Shown here piece after piece: positions 33,301-43,939 of a stretch of DNA of 64,000 nt. Below the pieces are notes generated by a model. That model did no database searches. It was not told the origin of the DNA and saw only the letters and a program-made list of their open reading frames with translations. Every line of letters begins with the position of its first letter. The first letter of the stretch is position 1. A program made the translations under genes and the position numbers. Source of the DNA: Diphasiastrum complanatum (Eukaryota > Streptophyta > Lycopodiopsida > Lycopodiales > Lycopodiaceae); contig CM055100.1 in assembly GCA_029204225.1 (NCBI GenBank), positions 65,511,812-65,575,811 of the forward strand, read 5' to 3'.

Positions 33301-34130
33301 TTATTGCCACTTCACAGCATCCTTAGAGTTAATAGCTTCGGTTAGAGTCTTTGGATCTTCGGATGAAGTCCAAAAAGATTGAGGTGTATACCTCTCAGGA
33401 ACTATTCGACTCTGTGAGGATCTGCGAATATTTGGTTGACCAGAATGCGATGGTGCTTCTTCTTGAATTTCTCCAGACTTGCTCGAGCTAGCTTGATTTG
33501 GTCCTTTGACAGGTGTTGTCCGCTGCTCGGCTTCTGTAGTTGTAACTGCAGGTTCTGTATAAGAAACATCATGATTGGAAGATTCAATGCTATGAGAAAT
33601 AGGATGGAATGACACAACATCATTTATTGATGGTTGTTGAAAATCATAGAATGTATGTTCCTTGAAGATTGCATCCTTAGAAACAAATGCTACATTGGTG
33701 GATGGATCATAAACTTTATAAGCCTTATGTACATCAGAAGAGCCAATGAAAAATGCATTTATTTAACCTTTGGTCCAGCTTCTTCCTAAGATGCTTAGGA
33801 CCGTGAACAAAACATTTACAACCAAGGATTTTTAAATGGTTGACACTAGGCTTTTGTCGATGCCATACTTCATAAAGAGTTTTTGTTGTTCACGGCTCTA
33901 GTGCTAGATCTGATCTGTTCATAACAGGCTGTGGTAATAGCTTTTGCCCAGAACTTTGAAGGTTAATGTGCTTGATGTAGCATAGATCTGGCTGAGTTGT
34001 TCTACCAGGTAGTTTGGACAACAAAGATACGTACAAAATAAAATACATGTTTTGTCTTGATGGAATGTGTTCTGAGAAATCTGTTTCTTGAGATTAATAA
34101 AAGATTCACAAAATAGAGATTTCTTATGCT
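33301..34130 (-). pseudogene. Copia integrase C-terminus and linker to RT, element F
   Basis: Minus strand: KFWAKAIT (about 33955), VNHLKILGCKCFVHGPKHLR, SSDVHKAYKVYDP and FVSKDAIFKEHTFYDFQ. A low-complexity Ser/Glu-rich linker follows (KGPNQASSSKSGEIQEEAPS), then SRIVPERYTP and KDAVKWQ, ending at a stop near 33301. Frameshifts break the integrase part. It begins abruptly next to the 5' LTR. Confidence 0.75.
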
Positions 34131-34134
34131 GCTA

Positions 34135-35628
34135 CAAGCAAGAATAATCTAAAAGATTGTAGTTACCAAAATAGACTCATAGCTCAAGCGTTCTCACTTA
34201 CAGGACCATGAATTAATTCATACCCACATGAAAATGAGTACAGTCCACTGAAGAGATTAGAAGAGGTGTGTGGTATTACTGCAAATGGATTTTAACAAGT
34301 AGTTCAAATTATAATATTAAAGTGATAGAGCAGTATGATAATGCAAGTTCTTCAGGCATCAAAGACAGTCGTCGTCTGATCAGATACTGAGAAGTCGTAG
34401 ACGTCCGTGATCTGATCAAAGTGAGTGCACAAGCGTGAACAAGCAGTTAAAGTGTAATCAAAATCACATCATATATCTACGTTAAAACACAGATGAAGAA
34501 CGTGTTGCTTCTATATTTCAATGAAAGCTTGAACAACACTGAATATGTTACAGCCATAAATAGAGATGTAACTTGGATGCTCAATATCATTCGCTCTGTT
34601 GGCAAAGCATCACGTAGAGTGTGTGATGAAGGTGTATTTATACACCACATTGATGTATCTAATCACAATAAATGTTTGTCATCAAACGAAGTACTTTGTT
34701 GTACTCAGGGAGTAGTTGAACTATAATGACAGAATGATAGCTGTACATTAAATACATGGTCAGGCGACTCGGGATCGTTGACGTGGATGAGAACATCGCA
34801 TATTTTCTCTCACTTTGCATATTTCGGAAAGTGGATGGAGACATTTCTCGTTGAAATAGATAACCTTCGCATTTTTCTCTCACTTCGTATTTTTCGCGAA
34901 AAAAGTCGAAGGTGTTGAAAAACAATTCATTTGTTGAAGTGACTATTTTGTCGCATTTTTTGCGAAAAAGACGAAAGAGCTGACAAAAAGTTTACTTCTT
35001 TGAAATAGTTGAAAAGAAGTTACTGTCGGAAAATAGTGACATTAGTGAAGTTGTAGAAGAAGTCGGACACTTTGGTTGATGAACGAAGTTGTCGAAGAAG
35101 TCGGAGACTTCAGATGATGGAAGAAATTGGACACGTCGGTTGATGAACGAAGTTGTCGAAGAAGTCGGACACTTCAATGACTTCAGAGACTTCGGTGTCA
35201 AGTGACTTGATTGTTGAAGAAGTCGAGGGTGATCAAGCCTTCGATGTTCTTCATGATGCTTTGACATTCGAATGTAGAATTAGACGAGAATGGATACCCT
35301 TTGACGTAGATTAGCCGAAAAGTCGATGAAGTCGACTTCCAAATAGTTTGGCTAATTCGATTCAATTCTGTATAGAAATTGCGGGTTATCGAACTGCTTG
35401 CAGAAACCCGTGTCACTTTATCAAGCATTGTTTTGCACATAGAATGATTGTAATACTGCAGAATAGCAAAATCGAAAACTTTATGATTCTTGCAGGTATC
35501 AGATGAGCAGACATAGAACCCAAAAGAGGTTGCATCTGACCCTAGATCATTGATAAAAAATGTGCAGGAAGAACTTTGAAATAGAAATAGTATCACCAAG
35601 GAGGAAACTGTGAGCTTAATTTCCAACA
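34135..35628 (-). repeat. 5' LTR of element F
   Basis: Begins TGTTGGAAATTAAGCTC on the minus strand at 35628 and matches the 3' LTR through GCTGCTACAAGCAAGAA at 34135. The last ~75 bp and the PBS are deleted. GAAGTCGGAGACTTC at 35097-35111 is a perfect 6-bp inverted repeat with a 3-nt loop; related units recur through 35040-35190. Confidence 0.85.
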
Positions 35629-36200
35629 TTGCCTAAGTTCACTATAAGCTTCAATTTTAGGAGTGTTCTCACTAGGTATATTCATGGCATTCAGTTTAAG
35701 AATTTCATCATTGCAACAAATTAAATTCTTGTGAAAACATAAATAAACTTTATACTTTGTGTTCTTTATTAAAGAATTAAGCTCATGCTTAGAGTAAGGT
35801 TTAATACTAGTAGCATCAACACTTAAACTAGCACTAATCTTTATTTAAGAACAATCATGCATAAAAGTTAAAGATTTTTCAACAAAATCAATTTTCAAAA
35901 ATTTATTCTTATCATAATGCCATTGTTGCCCAAGAACCACATCCATGACATGGAATTCAAGTTTTTCATGATAATCTTGTATGTGCGATGGTACATTAGG
36001 ATCCACATAATCCATGGGTTCGGAATTACATCCAGACGCCATTGTCACACAATATTTCTTCTCACTTTTTTTGATAGGAAGGTTTAGCATCTGCACAAAT
36101 TTGCATTTATAAAATTATGAGTGAATCCCTTGTCAAAAAGTACATTAACAACATGTCCTCCAATTTTTCCCTTAATGCCATTAGGTCCTTAAGACATTGA
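35629..36200 (-). pseudogene. Gypsy aspartic protease, element E
   Basis: Minus strand: GHVVNVLFDKGFTHNFI, in which the usual catalytic D-S/T-G is D-K-G, then LPIKKSEKKYCVTMASG and HVMDVVLGQQWHYDKNKFLK. Reading continues into the sequence cut at 35629 by element F. The protease would release Gag and Pol products; the altered motif and stops argue against activity. Confidence 0.78.
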
Positions 36201-36229
36201 ACTAAGAAAACAAATATCCATCTCATTAC

Positions 36230-37080
36230 TTTGAGATATGGTACCTGAAGTTGAGGCTTTGTTTTTTACACAATTTCGTGCAAGGTGACTCTCTCCATTG
36301 CACTTGAAGCAAAGGTTCTTCTTTCGAGCTTCTGCTAGGTCTTTCTTGCCACCTTGATGTTTATTGAATTGGTGTTTGGGTTTTTTTGAATTAGGATTTG
36401 AAGATGCCTCATTGGTGTAACTTCTTTATCCTTTCTCTTAAATCGGAAACCCTTATTTTGTTCATTAGGGTGATGACTCTTAGATGGCTTAGGAGTATCA
36501 TCAAAAAAATTTGCAGCCCTAATAGCATCTTCTAGGGTATTAGGATGGTTCCTTCTAACATCCAATTGATAGTCTTTAGATAAACCATCAATACACATGA
36601 GCATCTGAATTTTAGGAGGTATCTCACTATAGAGAGGATTTAGATAATCATGGAAGTCTTGAATGAATTGATCAAGGCCTTAGTCATGGTCAATCCTGAA
36701 AGTTTTTTGAAATGTTCATAATCATCTAACAAGGAAAGGAAGTATTCCTTGAATGCCAAGCAAAATGCCTCCCAAGTTAGTGGTTGTTTTTCTTTGGCTA
36801 CTAGATCCTCCCACCACAAACTAAGGATTTCTCATCTAGAAACATAGTGGCAGTGGAGAGTTTCTCACTTTCAAAAAACATATTCATGGCAAAATATTTG
36901 TTGCAAACATTAAGCCATGAATTAACAACTTGTAGGCTCCTCTCTTTCTTTTTCCCTTTATCAACTTTAACGCAAGGGCTTGATTCTTCAAGTTGGTTTC
37001 AAGTAATTGTTGGTTTGTTTCTTGGATTTGTTGGTAGAGATGTTGTAAAACTTGTGTCACACTTTTAGGTTTAGTTAAAT
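36230..37080 (-). pseudogene. Ty3/gypsy gag with zinc knuckle, element E
   Basis: Minus strand: NSWLNVCNKYFAMNMFFESEK, then the QPLTWEAFCLAFKEYFL block, MLMCIDGLSKDYQLDVRRNH, and the basic KGFRFKRKDKE segment. The nucleocapsid motif CFKCNGESHLARNC (36270-36311) is a perfect CX2CX4HX4C. Several stops and frameshifts occur. The order gag, protease, RT, RNase H, integrase, chromodomain on one strand establishes a Ty3/gypsy element. Confidence 0.83.
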
Positions 37081-37430
37081 TAAAGGTAGTATTAGAGATT
37101 GATTGATCTCTAGGAGTGTCTTGATCTTGATTCTGGTTTTCAAAGCATCAACAAAGAAAGTAAGATTAGAAATAGACAATTACAAGCTCAATCCAAGTTT
37201 CATATGCTTAAATCCTAAAAAAATTTCAAAACTTTTAGATTCAATCTCATGAAAATGACTCAAAACTCATCCAAGTTTTCATTTACATGATATGATGGTT
37301 CCCTCTTTTAGTTTTCCATAATCATCACTCATAAAACCTTTACTAAATTTGATCAAATTTTCATTTATATTTATCAAATTTTAGGATGGTTTCATCTATG
37401 TTTGTAGCAATATGGAATGGAGAACTACCC
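37081..37430. other. AT-rich spacer, no feature recognised
   Basis: No coding frame or LTR edge is evident. It probably includes the 5' leader or LTR of gypsy element E, but no copy of the 28030-28305 LTR was recognised here. Confidence 0.35.
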
Positions 37431-37700
37431 TTTGTTGTGATCATCAATAAATCACAATTTCATAGATGTAGGACATAAGATCAAATTTGGAGACAATGGT
37501 GTCTTTCCCTAAGTGGTCAAACTAGTTAGCAATATGATCATTTGCACACCCATCCTTGATATAAATTTTAATGTGTGCCTTCTAACCACTTTTGGTACCA
37601 TCTTCTTTGTCAACAAGTAGGATGGGAGTACCAAAAGGACTCTTACAAGGAAGAATCGACAAAAACAAAAATCTATTTTTTATATTCATTTTTTCAAAAG
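37430..37700 (-). pseudogene. Second gypsy RT fragment
   Basis: Minus strand: SPFGTPILLVDKEDGTKS followed by FDHLGKDTIVSKFDLMSYIYE. These align by eye with the SPWGAPVLFVKKKDGT and [14 protein letters not shown] blocks of gypsy RT. It is a separate copy because element E has its own RT at 29491-30279. Very short and interrupted. Confidence 0.5.
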
Positions 37701-39025
37701 TTAATCTGTGTGTGGAGGTCCTTTTGAGTACTTTTGCCACAGGATTGCAGCCTGTAGGCAAGGCTTAACAATTTCGTGTCACAAACTGAATCTACAGTGG
37801 CTGAGCCGATTGGTTGTAAGAACACAGAAAAATTTTGTTTCTTAATACCTACTTTTATACAAGTCACAATTGGATTTTTGAGAAGGCAAGATCTTAAAAA
37901 ATAGAAATTGGGGTGTTACTCAAAATAAACTCTACTACGTGGTGATTAGCATTTATACAATGAAGAAGGAGATTGACGCTCAACAATGTTCACACTTCCA
38001 TGAAATAGATATTGTATGTTAATATGGTGACGATGTTGTAAAAGGTTCTTCTTGTGTACACATAAACCCTCAATGCAATTCTTTCAATTGTTGGACATAA
38101 ATGAGTTGGACATAGATGAGCCACTCATCATGTTGAGAATCAATGCCATATATATTGATGTGCCACGATACACTATTGCACAAGATTTAAGCTCCCAAGA
38201 AGTCAAATGACCCCAAGTATGACTAATAATGCTCAAGCGAAACTACATAATTATATGCTTAAGCTTTGCAGAATGAATATTATGATATTGTATGTGTCAT
38301 GATAACTAAGCAGTGGTAAAACATGAGAATCTACAATTTGCCACAAAAAATTTTGCCCCACAAATTCCATTCTATGAGGCTCCTCCATTTCCTTCATGGA
38401 AATGTCAAAACTGATTTCACGGAGATGAAATGAGTGGGCCAAGTCCAAATGCCATTTCAAACATGGAAATTTGTGAGCTATCCATGGCAAGCCCATAGTC
38501 ACAAGGCAAGCTTAATGATCATCAAATGGACTTGTTGGGAAAAGAATTGCATGAAGACATACATAGCGAACTTGCAATGCCAAGAACGGTAGAGAAACTT
38601 GGACAATCCAAAACTTGTTGTGTAAAATTAGAGAATGCGCTCTTCGTTAGCAACAGACATAGGATCTCACAAATGCATAAGCTAGGAAAAGTGTATTGTT
38701 GGAGGCTGCCTTGTGAGTTCATGATAGATCAATCGATCAAATTAGAGCTTGAGCTTGTGATAATTCTTAGAGATATTGGTGGGTAAAATCAATGTCTCTG
38801 AAGATTAGTGGGGTTCAGACAGAATTATAAAAAAAGGAGAAAACGTTATAACAGACATGCATCCTTGAATAAAGTATGGTCTGTTATTTTGCCTCTTACT
38901 TTGCAATGGATAATCTATGCTTTAGGACGAGTTGACATAATGAATAAAATCTAGGCAAATGATTTGAGGTATCTCTGCCGATGAGATATCATTACAATCT
39001 GTATTGGCAACTGATACCCTCTTCT
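37701..39025. other. Unassigned sequence, ending in a probable copia LTR
   Basis: Open frames on both strands (38251-38502 minus, 38526-38786 plus) have no recognised motif. The last few hundred bases are probably an LTR because a PBS follows at 39026. The LTR start could not be fixed. Confidence 0.35.
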
Positions 39026-39038
39026 TGGTATCAGAGCT
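39026..39038 (+). other. Primer-binding site without following gag
   Basis: TGGTATCAGAGCT at the end of a probable LTR. Only about 140 bp of leader follows before a different LTR begins at 39180. Confidence 0.75.
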
Positions 39039-39179
39039 AAGCAAGGCTTAGACCACTGCACTTAAGGATAGGTGCCTTTAGATTAAGGTATTGGTGTCCT
39101 TGGATAAGGGCATGTAGGTGTCTATGCCTTGGATAGAGGTATGGAACCCAGTGAGGTGTTAGGATCACCATCTTTGGTA

Positions 39180-39620
39180 TGAAGAAACATTGTGTTTTTA
39201 CATTAAAGCCTTAGTATTTTTCCTTGTATTTTTTACTCGGTTAGCTTACATTTTGGGTCAGGCCGACACTTCCAAGCAATCAATGGTGAGGACGAGCTAT
39301 CGGGCATGGATGAACTATAAGACCTCCACTACTCAGACGTGAAGTTTTTCAAACTATCACGCTCCACCGCCGCCATGTTACGTTAACACAAACATGCTTA
39401 AACAAATGTTTTAGCTTAAGCTTAGCTAATCAATCTTGTAATCTAATCCGACATGATATTTGTCTTGGATCAGAGACAAACAATCATAGAGATACACAGA
39501 AAGAGAATCTTGAACGTAGCACTCAGTGAGGCGTGTATCAAAGAAGAAAGATAGTTCTAGCAGCAGCTAGTTCCATGTGTGAGAAGAGAATACCTCTCTC
39601 ATGCCGACGCGCTAATCCAT
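39180..39620 (+). repeat. 5' LTR of copia element H
   Basis: Starts TGAAGAAACATTGTG and matches 45727-46170 over its whole length (landmarks AGCAATCAATGGTGAG, GAAGTTTTTCAAACTATCAC, CTTGGATCAGAGACAAAC). The outer end is set by loss of similarity near the (C/T)CGACG(C/A)GCT block. Confidence 0.82.
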
Positions 39621-39631
39621 ACTTGTTTTGC

Positions 39632-39800
39632 CAACAGTTCTACAGGAAGGTAATTAACATATACTCATTACCAATTGGGTGAGCACAACCATGTGCTTCA
39701 CAAAGCTAATCACGATCTATGAAGGTTCATGAGCCTATTACTGACAATCTGTCTGAAAGAAAAAGAAGATCAAACTAAAAATAATGATTCATGGAAAAGA
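39632..39800 (-). repeat. Minus-strand LTR fragment related to relic A
   Basis: Minus strand: CAGATTGTCAGTAATAGGCTC and GTGATTAGCTTTGTGAAGCAC match the LTR at about 944-1000, and TTAATTACCTTCCTGYAGAACT matches 43895-43920. It is one of two fragments of this type inside element H. Confidence 0.65.
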
Positions 39801-39861
39801 TTTGAAAGCTTAAGAAGTAGTTTCATGTTTTCTTTTTTTCGTTTTGAGGACAGAGCCTGTT

Positions 39862-39875
39862 TAAGGGAGGAAGAA
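39862..39875 (+). other. Polypurine tract before LTR G (plus copy)
   Basis: AAGGGAGGAAGAA immediately precedes the TGTTAC LTR start, as expected for a plus-strand primer site. This implies the LTR at 39876 is a 3' LTR whose internal part lies to its left, mostly lost. Confidence 0.6.
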
Positions 39876-40367
39876 TGTTACAGCCATATTCAGTTAAGGA
39901 CATGGAATATCCTAATATGGTAGACCGGCCCTCCAGTGTTCGAGATTATTGGTCAAGCCTAGATTTAATTCCACATCAAGGCCTATTGGTGACTAATGAC
40001 CTTGAGAGGACCCAGACACTCTAATTGAGACATATGGAGTAGTGCATGTACATGTGACTGATATAGACAGGAGAGGTATGCATGTAGAGTTGTAACCTAT
40101 TTATAGTTGACCTGCGTGGGGATTGCATGTGCTCATGCATAGGATCCTACTCTCTATATATTGAGCTAGTGATTATTCCGTCGACGACTTTGGTCTAGGT
40201 TACCTGATGAGCTCTTCTCCTTTTGCTATCACATGGCATGGCTTGGGGGCTAGATCCAAAAGGATTCTCCAGGAGGAATCTAGGTTTGGTTGGGTTGTTT
40301 TGCTCCATAGTCTCTCTTGTGTTTTCCTATCCTCATCTCAGTGGTTTTTTCCCTAGTGGTCTTCACA
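39876..40367 (+). repeat. LTR of family G, plus orientation (492 bp)
   Basis: Runs TGTTACAGCC...TCTTCACA and is the inverted copy of the solo LTR at 31339-31817. No TSD is visible: the left flank is AAGAA, the right flank AGTTT. The sequence to the right is a copia RT, so the LTR lies at a rearranged junction. Confidence 0.82.
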
Positions 40368-41341
40368 AGTTTATAAGCCACGATGAACCTGCCTCTGTTA
40401 CAGAAGTTCTGTCAATGATAGATGCAGATAAATGGAAAGCTGCTATGGACTTTGAGTATGACTCACTGATGAAGAACAAGACTTTGACTCTTGTTAATCC
40501 TCTTGCAAGTACAAAACTCATTGACACCAAGTGGATCTTCAAGCTCAAGCTCAAGCCATATGGATCTATATCCAAATGGAAAGCTCGATTGGTGGTTAAA
40601 GGATATGAACAACTTTATGGAATAGATTACACTAACACCTTCAGTCCAATGGTGAAACATCAATCTATTCGAACCTTATTGGCTATAGTTGCTGCAAAGG
40701 ATCTGGACATTCATCAGATGGGCATCCAAACAACATTCCTTCACGGATACATACAAGAAGAAATTTTTTATTTATCAACCAGAAGGTTACATCCTTCAAG
40801 GCCAAGAGCATTTGGTATGTAAATTGCAGAAGGCACTTTATGGCCTCAAGCAAGCTCCTAGAGTCTGGTATGAACGAATCAATCACTTCTTGTTGCAGAA
40901 CAATTTTACTTCATGCTCTGTGATAATAGTTGTGTGATAATAGCTCAACCTGTGTGATAATAGCTCAAGTTGTGCGATAATAGCCTTATATGTCGATGAT
41001 TTTTTAATCATCAACAACTCAACTCAGTTATTGCACAAGACAAAGTCTCTCTTGTCACACGAATTTGAAATGACTGATTTAGGGCCAGTTCATTACCTAC
41101 TTGGTATGGAGATCACTAGTGATCGCGCAAGCAAAAGGATTATTGTAAGCCCGAAAGCATATATGAACAATGTACTTCGCAGATCTTAGAGAGAAGATTC
41201 ATAACAAAGATGTTGTACTAAGCTAATGTCACACAGATAGTATGTTGGCTGATATGTTGACAAAGAAAAAACATTATACTATGGTAAGATTGTTAAGTCT
41301 CAATTTCAATTCAGATTCGTAGCAGTAAGCTTAAGGGGGAG
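40368..41341 (+). pseudogene. Copia RT and RNase H end, element I
   Basis: The RT blocks are WKAAMDFEYDSLMKNKTLTL, LIDTKWIFKLKLKPYGSISK, LVVKGYEQLYGIDYTNTFSP, QKALYGLKQAPRVWYERINH and ALYVDDFLI (YVDD at 40989-41000), then HEFEMTDLGPVHYLLGMEI. Frameshifts occur near 40770 and 40925. Four tandem TGTGATAATAGC-type copies sit just before YVDD. After about 41190 most of RNase H is deleted, and only the terminal DSMLADMLTKKKHYTM trace (about 41237-41285) and the polypurine tract TTAAGGGGGAG (41331-41341) remain. Confidence 0.85.
40916..40985. repeat. Short tandem repeat inside RT, next to YVDD
   Basis: TGTGATAATAG-type units begin around 40919, 40933, 40953 and 40973 (spacing 14, 20, 20). They disrupt the coding frame directly upstream of the catalytic motif. 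Confidence 0.85.
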
Positions 41342-42310
41342 TGTTGGAGTTTAATATTTCTCCAACTCATCCTTTTCACTCCCTTCATCTTTTAATGAAA
41401 TCACTTTCTCAAGCATCTATAAACATGATCTACCTTTTTGACAGTCTGCAGAAATACATGGAAAACTTCAACAAACAAGATGCCACAAGGAACCGCCAAG
41501 AATTGTAAGTGTTTGGCCTACGGTCACTTACAAAAAAGACAAAGTAAACCAAAAAGTCTTGCTTACGGTCATATGCGAAGACTCACCACCAGAAACCATA
41601 AGTGTCTAGCTTACGTATACTTATGAAAGAAACTGAAGTAAACCGCAGAGTCTCGCCTACAGCTATATACAAAATGAACGAACCACAAGACACCGCAAAG
41701 TCTTATGGTTAACAAAGCGAAGACTACAGCTCACCGCCAAAGGCACTGCCAACAGACACTATAAGCTATCACTTATGGTCACCTACAAAGTGAACGAATG
41801 GCAGCTGACTGAAGAAAACTGCCAAGTCAACGATTGCGGTTGACATACAATTTTAACTTCATGCTCCTATGGACACTACGATTGCAACGCTCCACATTCT
41901 CACGCTCCTGATGCGTACGAAGGAGATCCTTTTGTTGTACCTCTTCACGATGCACCAATAATGGATCTATGGATCAAGTACAAGGGCTGTTAATGATCTT
42001 TTAAACTGTAATTAGAATAACTATAAACATCTGAACGATTTGAAGAATATACACACACAAAGTGTGAAAGCGTGACATAGATCAAACGCCAAAAGTGATC
42101 TTCTAGTAGCTGATTCCTCAGAGTTAGTGATCATTTAAAGAGAGTAAAGAGTATTACGAAAGATAGCATTCATTAGCTTCTGTAAGTAGGATCACGCGCT
42201 TTGTGCGATTATTGTTGTTACTACAACACTTTTTTATATAGAAACACTATTTTTCATATCAGTTGTATTCATGTTGAATGTTTGAATGTCTCTCACTCTT
42301 TCTCTCTATT
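41342..42310 (+). repeat. 3' LTR of element I (outer end uncertain)
   Basis: TGTTGGAGTTTAATATTTCTCC starts right after a TTAAGGGGGAG polypurine tract. The region contains several imperfect repeats of a TTACGGTCA/AAGTGTYTGGCCTAC-like word (41500-41790). It runs at most to the start of minus-strand LTR material near 42400. Confidence 0.6.
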
Positions 42311-42429
42311 ATCAGAACTTATCTGTCAGAAACAAAAATAGAAACAAAATACGCGAAAAGAAGCGAACTTGACACTCGAAAAGAAACAAACTCGAATGAA
42401 AAGTGTGCGTGCACAACGGAATAAGTTAT

Positions 42430-43893
42430 CTCTCTCTTTTCTCGAGCATGAATATGCCTATCAGACTCGAAAGAACATCAGTGATAGAAGTCACGTTCAA
42501 TCTGATTATATAGCCAAACATTAAGCATCATCAGACAAATAATTTGTCGCAAATAATTCGCGAACATCTAGACAAAGAATTAGTCGCGAATAGCTAGACA
42601 AATAAATAGTCGCGAACAGCTAGACAAATAATTAGTCACGATGAATAAATTTGCGGAAGCGATGAGCAGACAACTAGACAAAACAAATAGACAGCCAGAC
42701 TAAACATAGAAAAGCATTGCAGTATTGACACGAATCTGAACGCAGAAACAAACAGAGCTGTAATGAGATTATGTATAACAAAAATATACAATTCAATTAA
42801 GCAAGTGAGCACAAGACAATACCGGACGTAATCGCATGCTTCACAAAGCTAATCACGATCTGTGAAAGTTCATGAGCCCATTACGAACAATCTGTCTGAA
42901 AGGAAAAAAATCGATGCGCAAAGGCATCTACAATGTCTGTCTCATATGTTGTAAATGAATAAACTATGTGAGTCATTAGTGTGAGAGAGCATGAATGGGT
43001 CATGGACAGTGTTTGTTTAAAAATGTCGTTGCTAGTGCATGAATTGTTCTAATTATGTGTAGAACTACTTGTGATTAGTGGACACAATCACTCAGAAAGG
43101 GAGCTACTTAACAACCACAATGCAAGAGATTAAGCTAGTGACTGAGTTGTCGTAGATCACCATGCACTGAGCAGAAACAAGACATAAAGAATAGCATTCT
43201 TGCAATAACAGAAAAGAATGGCACAATAAAATATGCACATCAAATAATTGGATGGACAACACATTTGCACACAACTGCAATGTCACTGTGTGAATCACTG
43301 ACGTAGAAACGCCAGCTGCTATTGATTACTACATAAGAACAAGGTGAATCCATAGCAATGTGCCACATTGTAGAATACTACAAGCCAATAAGTGATGGAA
43401 GGCGGAAACATCACCGCAATAATACTACATGAATCACTGACATAGAAATGTCAACTGCTATTGCCTGCTGTAGGAAGAACGCGAATGCTGAACATGTACG
43501 CCTTTGTCTTTTTGTTCAATCACTTATTTACATATATAGCAGCTAAAAAATCTTGTTCTATCTTAACTTTACAATTACAAGATCATTAACAACTGCTAAA
43601 CTGATCAATAGATCAATTCATTGTTGAAGCATGAAGATGTAATGAGTAAATCCATAGATGGACGATGCGACACTCCTTGGCTTTTGGCCTTTGCCTTTAG
43701 TTAAGGGCAACCTTCGACATTTGGAGGACACCTTTGCAATTTTAAAGGTAAGTGTCACATTCTTTTCGGTTGTCAGAGATTGCATGTAAAAATGCAGTGT
43801 CGCATTTTAGGCAAGTGTCGCCTGTCATAAAATGCATGTAAACATGTAGACTGTAGCGACGACAAGAGGAAAGATGCAGACTTGTTTTTTCCA
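42430..43893 (-). repeat. Minus-strand LTR material related to relic A
   Basis: Minus-strand landmarks shared with the plus LTR at 399-1290 include CGCTACAGTCT(A/G)CAT, a run of GACAGTCTGCAT-like words, and the GAACAATCTGTCTGAAAG / CACAAAGCTAATCACGATC block (plus-strand reading, 42845-42905). The RC of the GATTCGTGTCAATACTGCAATGC unit is at 42715-42740. It contains related TAGACAAATAATTAGTCGCGA tandem words at 42545-42645. No coding. Confidence 0.6.
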
Positions 43894-43939
43894 ATAGTTC
43901 TGCAGGAAGGTAATTAACATATCCTCATTACCAGTTAAA

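Larger units (their letters stand above)
30280..35628 (-). mobile_element. Copia element F inserted in gypsy E
   Basis: A 5349-bp insertion bounded by TG...CA and the 5-bp TSD TTGCC. Minus-strand order is 5' LTR (35628 to 34135), integrase C-terminus, RT, RNase H, PPT, 3' LTR (32158 to 30280). Gag, protease, most of the integrase and the PBS are gone, and the 5' LTR joins the integrase trace directly. The 3' LTR carries a further solo LTR. It cannot be autonomous. Confidence 0.9.

Noticed and set aside
38251-38786. Opposed frames of 83 and 86 codons
   Set aside because: No recognisable domain, and partly mirror images on opposite strands. No evidence for a gene.
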